Shown here piece after piece: positions 55,557-64,000 of a stretch of 64,000 nt of DNA. Below the pieces are notes generated by a model. It was not told the DNA's origin. It searched no databases and saw only the letters and a program-made list of their open reading frames with translations. Source of the DNA: Bostrychus sinensis (lineage: Eukaryota > Chordata > Actinopteri > Gobiiformes > Eleotridae); NCBI GenBank assembly GCA_020698575.1, contig CM036241.1, positions 9,404,416 to 9,468,415 on the forward strand, written 5' to 3'. Made by a program: the position numbers and the translations under genes. How positions within the stretch are numbered: the first letter of the stretch is position 1; each line of letters opens with the position of its first letter.

Positions 55557-56159
55557 CATCCCGGGGCACTTTGTAGCCTTTTATTTATTTATGTATCAGA
55601 GGCGGAAATGGAGTCCCACCCAGGGAACAGGGGTGAACTCTGGGTGACTCAGGCGGGACATGCATATGGCAACAACACTGTGTGCGAACAGACGGGAGGC
55701 AGTCGAGAGCGGACAAAGTTTTCTGTACAGTAAAGAGGAAACTAACTACAGAAGATCATTTTTACTTTTATTCATTTTAATATTTTAAGGAAAATTTCTA
55801 AATAAGGCTATGGTAACACTTTATAATAACAACAACAACAGTATAAGGCATTAGTTGAGTATGTGTTAATTTTTCATTTACACAGCATTCAACATTAATA
55901 AGCACAATTTATGTGCTTTGTGCTGTGTAATTCAATGCAAACCTTATAAATATAAGCTATTTATTCATTAAAAAACTGTTAATTTCATGTTTATTAATGC
56001 TTTAGAATAACTCACCAATATTAAGCAGTAATAAAGTTTACCAAACATAAGTTTACCTTTACTCAGGTACATTTTAAAAATAATGAAATTTTTTTTGTGT
56101 GTGTGTGTACATATGTTTGTAGTTTTGCCTTTATTGCCTTGGATAATACAATCAATCAG

Positions 56160-56780
56160 CGGTGATTAATTCAGACGTGATTATCTATGTCATTATTATT
56201 GATACCATTAGTGTTACTAATATTGTTATTGTTGTTATTATTATCATCGTCATTATGGTTATTGTTAGTCACATTATTATTAATATCAAAGCTACCAATG
56301 TGGGTCATGTACTTTATAATATTTCTCTTCTTATGTATTGTCCTAATCCCATGTACTGAAAAGGAAGTCATAAATAGAAACAAAAAAAAAAAGAAAAATT
56401 TCATAATATTAGGAGTTTTTTTTAGTAGCAAGTAGTATTAGTAGAATTAGTAGTAGAATTAAAATACTTTCAGATGAACTGTCTATTCAAGAACACGAAA
56501 CAAGTAATATTTTTGTCATCTACCTATTGTTAAGTATTTTGAAGTAACAGTACTTTTACAGATAAATACAGATTTGAAGTACTTTTACTTTTGAACTTCT
56601 CTCTTCTGATGGACACAGCGGTGATTATGAAACAATCAGATCATATCAGAAATCAAGATACAACAAGTCACTGTTGTCATACTTTGTCATTTTATCTTGA
56701 AAATCTTGTGGTTTGAAAGTACTGTGACTTTTTAGTGGAAAGTACCTCAGTTTTTCATTATTAAATAAACTCAAAAGGTT
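56160..56780. repeat. ATT/GTT triplet tract plus AGTACT-type MITE fragment
   Basis: Triplet-rich ATT/GTT sequence at 56190-56290; AGTAGTATTAGTAGAATTAG at about 56430; then GAAGTAACAGTACTTTTAC and AGTACTTTTACTTTTGAAC near 56535-56600, like 17905-19420. Confidence 0.5.
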
Positions 56781-57299
56781 CTGAGGTTTGACTTCTGTCC
56801 CAGGAAACAAACTCACTTTTCTCTGTGAGTGCTGCTGTTTCCAGTGTTTGGGCTACACTTCACTTTCATCCTCATTTTATTCTGGTGCAGTTTTTACAAA
56901 AGGTTTTACATTTTTTTGGCACTTCTAATGTAAAAACTGTAACCTTTCTATATAAATTAATTTAAATAGTCTGACATTGAAGGAACTCTGTAATCAAGTG
57001 TGGACTACTGCATGTAAAGGAAAGTTTTGTACCTGAATAAACTGCGCTGTGTTGATCACAACAGTAATTCATGAAGTAAAACACAAAAAGACATGGAAAT
57101 AAAACACTGACCCATGAGAACTAAGACATAATGACCTTTTGTTTTTAAACAGTGCGTATGTTTTGTTTTCAAGTTTGTTTTTTGTATTCTCAGTTTTATT
57201 TTGGGGTTTCTTGATTTGTTTTGTGTTTCTCTGTTTGTTGAAGGTTGTTGTGACTGATCCGTCAGTTCCGCTGTACGAGAACCACAAAAATAAAATGCC

Positions 57300-57780
57300 T
57301 TTACAATGACGAAAGGTAACGGTTACAGAATGTAACCACGGGTCTCTGAGTGAAGGGACTCTAGCTCTCCACTCGGTTACATGTACTCTACTTGTGTTGT
57401 ACTTGTAATGGATGATACTCCCCCTGCCTGAGTCCAGCTGACCTCTGTACCTCTCACCCTTTAATCCCTCAGGGTCACAAATTTAACTTCTTTATGTAGA
57501 AGATGGCCACTGTGAGAGGCAGCTTCACCCATGGATGTATAATAAGACCTGAACAGGACACCGCCCCCTTATCAAGAATGAGCACAGAGGACCCAAATGC
57601 TAGGCTCCAAACAATGTATTTAATAAAGTAAGGCAGGCAAAGACAAATCCAAAAAAGAGAATCAATTTAAGGCGCGAAACACAGGAGGGCAGGAAGTAAA
57701 TCTAGAACAAGAAACAAGATTTCAAAATAAAACAGGATAATATGTCTAACAAAGAAAATAACTTAGCTAACACATGACAC
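57300..57780. repeat. unclassified interspersed repeat material
   Basis: GGTAACGGTTACAGAATGTAACC is a palindromic MITE-like end. CAAACAATGTATTTAATAAAG and AGGCAGGCAAAGACAAATCC at 57610-57650 resemble a common fish repeat body. Boundaries unknown. Confidence 0.4.
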
Positions 57781-59833
57781 CCCTCTCCCCTGATGCCAGT
57801 CTGATTAGTGGCCGCTCTGTGGAACTGCAGCGAAAAAATCCCATGCGGCCCAGAAAGGATTTTTCCTATAAAGCGCAATGCAAAAAAACAAAAAACAAAA
57901 ACCTGATGTTTGGCTGACAGGACACTTACAGCTGAAAAAATGGTTGGATTATGTTGTGTTTATTATCTATTTTCACACCATGGACTTTATCGCTCTTCAA
58001 AATGTTTAACTTGTCTAAAAAATAACTTTTTATGGTTTGTGACGCCACGACTCTAGCTCGCTATCGGTCAGAGCTGATCAGATACGCAAAGCAAGACGAG
58101 GGCCACACAACGCGGAAATAATGCAGAAGTTAAAAAATGAGCACACTACTGAACTCAACGGCAGTCGAGACGTCATTCATTATCCAGGTCTGTGCTACAT
58201 CCATGGCTTCACCCCGTCTTCCTCACAGTCAGTGGCAAAGACTTTCTCCACACACTTTTCTCTTTAACTCGTCAACCTGCTGAGGTGGAATCAAAATGAT
58301 CACTGACTGTGCAGTACGCGGGTTCCTTTATGGGGCGTACAGCCAGCTCACAGGTGCTGTGTCCTAAAGAAATCAGCCCTGTACACAATGGAATATGTAA
58401 CTGTGTAGTCTCGATATGCTAGAGAACCATTTAAACATTAGCTGCATGTCTCTTAATGCTCTCATCTTTTCTCACTTGGCCACTACATTTATTCTCACTT
58501 TGAAGTCCAAGCATTTTCCACTGAATATTTACTTTCTTCTACATTTTTTACTGATCTCCAGTTTTAAATCAGTCCAGATGTTGTCCTCTTTCCTCTCTTT
58601 AGCCGTGCTTACCCTCTGCTCAGTGCATACATAAAAACCCATTCTTAAACTTAAAAAAAGCTAAAATGTAAAATGACACAAAGCTTAGAGGCTGCCATTA
58701 GATGAGAGGTTGAGATTGTGCGGTCCACTTCCTGGCTTCTTCCTGTACTTGACCTTTTCGTGACTTTTTGGGAGTAGTTTTTTGAAGGAGGACCCAAAAT
58801 GGAGTCTGTGCCAGTGCCGCGTTAGCCCCGGAGCGCGTTATCATCTCCATCTCTGCTGCGAGCCTGTTGTAATTGCACGCTTTTCTTTTGATTTCAAAGC
58901 ACTTTCAAATGTTTGGCCTCTGACTTCTTGTCACCCTTCAAATACTCGACTTCTCCTCAGTGTTGTCGGTCCTGCGCAGCTCTCGTGATGTGTGAGTGGT
59001 TATAAAGGAGGCACTCAATAGTTCAAGCTGTGAATGAACTTGATAATGTTTGATTTTTTGTTGTATTCAAAGCTCTTTTTTCTGTCAACGCTGCTGAAAG
59101 TTTGGACTGAAGGAAGCTGTTGTAAAAGCTGTTTGAAAAATGTAATGCATTGTGATGGCTTTTCTGCAAAACCTTGATGGAGGGAACATGTTTTTCTTCT
59201 ATTTGATTTTAACAGACGAGAAAGCTTTGGCCAGTCATATGCGTGCATACAACGGGAGTCATAAGTTAGGAATGTTCCCATTGGCTGCCTGTTGGTCTAC
59301 ACAGCTTGTCACCGTTGCATTAATGGTTACTGATAATACAGAGAAAGGGCTTTTATCCAGTGCTGGTTACGTCTGATTACAAAAAGAAACACAGCAAAAT
59401 GAAATACATAAATAAATACAATTCTTTTTTTATTATCTATAATCATAAATATAATTCTGTAACTTTAAAAAATACTTAAGTAGATAAAAAAAGTGGTGAA
59501 CAATAATACTTTGTTTAAAGTAAAAAAGCATTGGGCCTCATTCATGAACTCTTCTTATACAAAGATTTGTACATTTTTTGGCATTCACCTACTGTTTTTC
59601 TGGAAGAAAAAATCCCAATTTCTTACACACTGGAAGTCGGCAGTTTTATAATATTATCAGGGTATTACAACAAAATATTTTAATTCGAGTCAGATTTTTT
59701 TAAATCATTATTTTAAAAATAATAATAGTTAATAGAATAACAGTCTGCTCAGTCGCAGAGGTTTTTGGGTTGTTTGTAGGGAGAGGCCCAATGAGTGTAC
59801 AAGTTATTTTAACTGATAACTACTATTACTAAT
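57781..59833. other. intergenic, no gene seen
   Basis: Open frames at 58416-58634, 58782-58988 and 59152-59376 have no recognised domain. The area around 58680-59000 is less AT-rich and low in repeats. Confidence 0.5.
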
Positions 59834-60022
59834 ACTTGTCCATCCTTCCATCTTTTTCCGCTTTATTTGCACTCTCCCCAGACAGCTCCCCTGGAGGAAC
59901 CCCAAGGCGTTCCCAAACCAGCCGCCAGACATAGTCCCTCCAGCGTGTCCTAGGTCTTCCCCGGGGCCTCCTCCAGGTGGGACATGCCCAGAACACCTCC
60001 TCAGGGAGGCGTCCTAAGGCGT
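59834..60022. repeat. LINE 3' fragment
   Basis: TCTTTTTCCGCTTTATTTGC, CCAAGGCGTTCCCAAACCAG, CCTCCAGCGTGTCCTAGGTC and GGTGGGACATGCCCAGAACA are the standard 3' blocks of a very common fish LINE. Truncated on both sides. Confidence 0.8.
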
Positions 60023-60368
60023 ACTAATACTTGTACTGTTACTAATACTATGCAGTACCCAACACAGAGATCAAGATCTGGACCTGGCTCTTAGACAACA
60101 ATGCTCCTTGCTTTGCCTCTGAAAAAACATTTGCTTCTCATTATGAGATTTATTTACATTTTTATTTCCAGCATTTTTTAGAAAACATAAGTATGTTTTT
60201 CATCAAGTGTCTAGATTCTTTGCACCTCTGGTTTGTATTGTGCTGCTGTGACTTCCTCTTCCACACAGTTTTTCTAAAACACTCCTCACATGACCTCTGT
60301 GCGCAGGTTAAAGTATTTGCATGTGTTTTGCATCGCTCCTGTCACCTGTATCCCAGGTGTGTACATGG

Positions 60369-60500
60369 TTATCTCTGTGTTTCCTCTGATTGGCTCTTAT
60401 CGGCCTCTTGAGCTCTGATTGGTCTGTTATCTCTGAGCCGTGCACTGATTGGAGGATCATAACGGCTCAGTGGAGCAGCTGATAACAAACCCACTGATAA
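60369..60500. promoter_or_regulatory. GATA/CCAAT motif cluster
   Basis: TTATC/GATAA cores at 60369-60373, 60397-60401, 60427-60431, 60481-60485 and 60496-60500; ATTGG boxes at 60389-60393, 60418-60422 and 60448-60452. Four of the five GATA cores fit WGATAR. No repeat family recognised. Regulatory function is inference. Confidence 0.45.
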
Positions 60501-60814
60501 ACCTGGGCTTCAGCTTCATTACTGCAACCACACAACTCTGTTTTATTCACTGTGAGGAAAAGTACTAACCAGAGCTTTAGTATTATACAGTATTATGTAT
60601 ACAGTGATTTAATGCAATTTAATGTCAAAGTGGTGAAATGTAAAAAGTACAATGTTCCTGTAAATGTACTTTTTACGCTGCTTTAACCTTGAAGTACAAG
60701 TATTTTGAGTCTTGGTTTAAAATCATTTGCTTTTGCTGTGCCCTTTATTGTAGACAAATAATACCTAAATATAAAAAATGCAGTAGAGTAGTACTCATTA
60801 GAAACAACAGAATA

Positions 60815-60945
60815 GCACTGCAGTATAGCTCAGTTGGAGTTGTGGTGCATAGGGCAACTACAGCCTGCATCAGTGTCATGGGGTCAAGTCTGGACTCTGA
60901 CATTACTTAGCTGTTTTATCAAGTAAAGCCAAAAAAGAAGGCAGA
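60815..60945 (+). repeat. tRNA-derived SINE
   Basis: A-box TAGCTCAGTTGG at about 60827, B-box-like GGGGTCAAGTCTGG at about 60881, tail TTTTATCAAGTAAAGCC and A-rich end. Related to 44258-44425. Confidence 0.8.
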
Positions 60946-61176
60946 AAAAAACAAAAACAAACACAGAAGACCTCAGCAACAGATTTAGTCTCTTCCATTG
61001 CACTGGTTTGTTAATGTCTTCAGTATCAGCACAATTTTGCAGCAAAACCCCTCACATTTAATACACTCATTAGCTATTGAGTCTGTGCGAAATACTTTTT
61101 TATTTTCAGGTACATTTAAAAGACAGTACTTTAATACTTTTGCTTTAGTAGAAATTTTATTTTTGTGATACTCTTA

Positions 61177-62165
61177 ATGCATTAGTCTTATATAGCGCTT
61201 TTCTGCACACTCAAAGTCGCTTTACATTTTGGTGCATTATTCTCTCTTCAGTCACTCTCGGTGGTGGTGAGCTACTTCTGTACCACAGCTGGCAATAAAT
61301 AACAATAAATTACTCTATTTAGCTTCACTACTCCCCTTTAAAATAATTAGAACCAATAAAACCAAATAACAGCAACTATAAAATAACAATAAATAAGTAT
61401 AAAAACAATGAAGTAAATAAAAACAAAATATAAAAGACACACTATGAAAGACACAGACACACAAATCATAGAGTTAAAAGCCAGAGAATAAAAGTTGGTT
61501 TAAAGACGAGACTTAAAACCTTTGACTGTGGGGGCCGCTCTGACCTGGGAGGGGGCAGTCCACAGTCAGGGGCCAAGAAGACAAGGCCCAGTTGCCCCTG
61601 GTTTTAAGTCACACTCAATTCAATTCAATTCAGGTTTATTTGTATAGCCCAATATCACAACAAAAGTCGCCTCAAAGGGCTTCACAAACAGTTGATCAAA
61701 CATAAACACACAATCAACACAAACAATAACTGCACTAAACTAAACAGACCCAGGACACTCCTGTCCTTAGACCCTCCTTCTCGGTAAGGAAAAACTCCTA
61801 AAAAAAACCCAGCTACAAGAAAAAAGAAGAAACCTTATGGAGCCCATATTGAAGGAGAGATCCTCTCCCAGGACGGACAGGCAATGCGTCTAGGATTGTT
61901 AGTCCCTTAGTTCATCTATAGGATCATAGATCAGCTCTGTAAGGATTCATCCAGACCAGAGTGGGTGAGGTAGGTTGAGCAGCAGGTGGCCTCATCCAGA
62001 CAGGTGAGTGGAACAAGAAAGGTCCGGGAAATCCACTCACATACAGGGAAGATGGGGGAAGTGTCTTGCCCAAGGACACAATGACAGTATGCACTGCCGG
62101 CAGTAGGGATTGAACCACCAACCTTTGGGTTAGTGGGCAAACATCTCTAGTGACTGAGCTACTGC
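61177..62165 (-). repeat. tRNA-derived SINE split by nested retro-repeats
   Basis: The 3' part is at 61177-61289 (minus; AAAAGCGCTATATAAGAC, AAGCGACTTTGAG) and the 5' part at 62047-62165 (minus; GGCAGTAGCTCAGTCACTAGAG, GGTTCAATCC, GGGCAAGACACTTCC). In 30790-31125 the same parts are joined, so about 760 bp is inserted between. Confidence 0.78.
61400..61880. repeat. nested fish retro-repeats inside the SINE
   Basis: TTAAAAGCCAGAGAATAAAAG and CAAGGCCCAGTTGCCCCTGG, then CAGGTTTATTTGTATAGCCC and CACAACAAAAGTCGCCTC, then GGTAAGGAAAAACTCC in reverse of the block at 39440. All are common fish repeat pieces. Confidence 0.65.
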
Positions 62166-62836
62166 CGGCACTCTTACTTAACCCGAGTACTTCCTCCACC
62201 ATGCTATCGTTATTTATTTTGCTGAAAGTGTCTCAAACATCTACTCTTCAACCGTCTGTTAAAGTTTCTGTTTTCATTTTATGTTTATTTAATTTAGAAA
62301 ATCAAGTGTCCTGCTGTGCTTTGCCTTATTTTACAAGATTTGGCGTTCGTTGTTCCTGATGTACAGTAAATCGAGTGAATGAGAATTAACTGGAAATGGA
62401 CACAGAGTATTAGTGAAATCTTCCTCTGAGCCTGCTCTCTCCTCTTTGTCCCAGACCTGTTGTCGTTAAATGGCTCATATCAAACACAGTCAGAGCTTAA
62501 TTAACATTTTTAATGAGAGTGAGGCTCTCGAGGCTCTGGAGGATCCTTCTTCATCTGTGACCTTCAAAGACCTCAAACCAACATCTGAGGATCTGTATCT
62601 GACTCTTTCATTTCAAACAGTTACAAGTTACCCTAACCCGGGGTCAGGCCGGGGTCAGAGGTCAGAGCAGGGTCAGGAGGCGTGGAAGGGCCTTGAACCT
62701 CTCAGACCTGTGAGTGTCTCTGGTTACATGGGAGCGTGATAGCATCGCACTCAGAATAATATTTAGCACATGCTGCAGCTAATGAAGCACTAATGTCCAT
62801 GACTGGAAACCAGAACCAGAGACACATATCCTCACT
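62166..62836. other. intergenic, no gene seen
   Basis: A 62470-62739 frame of 89 codons has no recognised family. The sequence around 62635-62710 is GC-richer. Nothing further. Confidence 0.5.
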
Positions 62837-63006
62837 GACTTTACTGCACTGTATACTGCACCGTGTACTGCACTGTGTACTGCACCGTGTACTGCACCGT
62901 GTACTGCACTGTGTACTGCACTGTGCACTGTACTGTGTACTGCACTGTGTACTGCACTGTGTACTGTACTGTGTACTGTACTGTGTACTGATCTGTGTAC
63001 TGTACT
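62837..63006. repeat. 12-bp minisatellite (GTGTACTGCACY)
   Basis: About 14 units of GTGTACTGCACT/C with substitutions. Because 12 is a multiple of three it stays open in frame and yields a spurious VLHC/VLHR repeat peptide. Confidence 0.92.
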
Positions 63007-63187
63007 ATTTATTTTTGATAACTTGTTGCACTGATACTTCTCTGTTTACATTTTCAGTTTGCACATTTTTACATTCACTGTAATGTATGTAATGCACCTT
63101 TACATTTGCATTTGTAAATGTCATGTTCCTATTATAGTTTCATTCACTGCTGACTGTTACCTCACACATTTATGTAATTACTATATA

Positions 63188-64000
63188 CACTGAACAAAAA
63201 TATAAACGCAACACTTTTGCTTTTGCTCCCATTTTTCATGAGATGAACTCAAAGATCTGAAACTTTTTCTACATACACAAAATAACCATATCTCTCAAAT
63301 ATTGTTCACAAATCTGTCAAATCTGTGATAGTGAGCACTTCTCCTTTGCCGAGATAATCCATCCCTCCTCACAGGTGTGCCATATCCAGATGCTGATGAG
63401 ACAGCATGATTATTGCACAGGTGTGCCTCAGACTGGCCACAATAAAAGGCCACTCTGAAATGTGCAGTTTAATCACACAGCACAATGCCACAGATGTCGC
63501 AAGTTTTGAGGGAGCGTGCAATTGGCATGCTGACGGCAGGAATGTCCACCAGAGCTGTTGCTCGTGAATTGAATGTTCATTTCTCTACCATAAGCCGTCT
63601 CCAAAGGCGTTTCAGAGAATTTGGCAGTACATCCAACCAGCCTCACAACCGCAGACGACGTGTAACCACACCAGCCCAGGACCTCCACATCCAGCATGTT
63701 CACCTCCAAGATCGTCTGAGACCAGCCACTCGGACAGCTGCTGAAACAATCGGCTTGCATAACCAAAGAATTTCTGCACAAACTGTCAGAAACCGTCTCA
63801 GGGAAGCTCATCTGCATGCTCGTCGTCCTTATCGGGGTCTTGACCTGACTCCAGGTCGTCGTCGTGACCGACTTGAGTGGGCAAATGCTCACATGCAATG
63901 GTGCCTGGCACGTTGGAGAGGTGTTCTCTTCACGGATGAATCCCGGTTTACACTTTTCAGGGCAGATGGCAGACAGCGTGTGTGGCGTCGTGTGGGTGAG
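63188..64000 (+). mobile_element. Tc1-like transposon, 5' part, cut by window edge
   Basis: Starts after TA (63186-63187) with CACTGAACAAAAATATAAAC, the terminus of a very common vertebrate Tc1-like family. The 5' untranslated interior (CTTTGCCGAGATAATCC, CACAATAAAAGGCCACTC) and transposase follow. The right inverted repeat lies beyond 64000. Confidence 0.93.
63485..64000 (+). CDS. Tc1-like transposase, N-terminal 172 residues, frame open
   Basis: ATG at 63485 opens MPQMSQVLRERAIGMLTAGM and the frame is uninterrupted to the last base. Residues 1-60 form the first helix-turn-helix of the paired-like DNA-binding domain (STRAVARELNVHFSTISRLQ), followed by an RRRR basic patch, then the second helix region (ISAQTVRNRLREAHL at 96-110). 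FTDESRF at 149-155 carries the first catalytic Asp (D151) of the DDE triad; the second Asp and Glu lie outside. The family is usually about 340 aa. Absence of stops or frameshifts suggests a young copy, but activity cannot be judged from half the gene. Confidence 0.9.
   Translation, partial: MPQMSQVLRERAIGMLTAGMSTRAVARELNVHFSTISRLQRRFREFGSTSNQPHNRRRRVTTPAQDLHIQHVHLQDRLRPATRTAAETIGLHNQRISAQTVRNRLREAHLHARRPYRGLDLTPGRRRDRLEWANAHMQWCLARWRGVLFTDESRFTLFRADGRQRVWRRVGE

Noticed and set aside
60815..60945. Possible tRNA gene from a good A-box
   Set aside because: Spacing and body fit a SINE with an A-rich tail; the B-box is imperfect and acceptor stem ends do not pair.
62793..63083. 96-codon frame with VLHC/VLHR repeats
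   Set aside because: It is produced by the 12-bp minisatellite; no start context, splice structure or homologous protein.
63473..63898. 141-codon minus-strand frame
   Set aside because: Antisense to the Tc1 transposase, which explains its openness through codon mirroring.
1..64000. CRISPR arrays, operons or prophage
   Set aside because: The tandem repeats are microsatellites or minisatellites without spacers, and the genes are spliced vertebrate genes.

Overview
This window is vertebrate nuclear DNA and almost certainly teleost fish. It has long AT-rich introns, GT-AG exons matching two conserved eukaryotic genes, and a dense load of fish-type repeats: Tc1, hAT, pogo and PIF/Harbinger elements, tRNA-derived SINEs, and LINE tails. 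There are no bacterial-type genes, CRISPR arrays or operons. Almost every short open frame outside the exons below lies in an intron, a repeat or intergenic sequence.

Only two host genes are visible, and they are head to head. On the minus strand, 1-5293 holds the first five coding exons and part of the sixth of RUVBL1 (Pontin, an AAA+ ATPase); the rest lies left of the window. On the plus strand, 5944-27090 holds the complete seven-exon coding region of EEFSEC, the selenocysteine-specific translation elongation factor. The start codons are about 650 bp apart, separated by a probable bidirectional promoter with ETS-like, Sp1-like and CCAAT motifs. RUVBL1 and EEFSEC are also neighbours in mammals, so the arrangement is old. 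EEFSEC carries one anomaly: exon 5 has one base too many near 15882-15891. Read literally, this gives a truncated protein; with the extra base ignored, the whole protein aligns with the family at about 577 aa.

The introns are full of mobile-element remains, several nested: a hAT-like MITE inside another hAT-like MITE that ends 25 bp before EEFSEC exon 2, and a pogo-like element inserted into an older repeat in intron 2, whose empty site is preserved in another copy at 27.9 kb.

From about 27.5 kb to the end I find no host protein-coding gene. The region contains a pogo-like element (38.0-38.9 kb), a symmetric two-tier inverted-repeat element (50.8-51.6 kb), a PIF/Harbinger element with a TTA target duplication and a relict MADF-like start (53.5-54.2 kb), a decayed LINE reverse transcriptase scrap (45.6 kb), SINEs, a 12-bp minisatellite (62.8-63.0 kb), and at the right edge a Tc1-like transposon whose transposase is still open to the last base. 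Three low-repeat stretches look like regulatory candidates; the strongest is 60369-60500, with five GATA cores and three ATTGG boxes in 132 bp. In mammals the region downstream of EEFSEC leads to GATA2, which makes this suggestive, but no GATA2 exon is in the window.

I do not see a new multi-gene system. The most unusual items are the EEFSEC frameshift, the nested transposons with readable insertion history, the compound palindromic element, and the GATA/CCAAT cluster.
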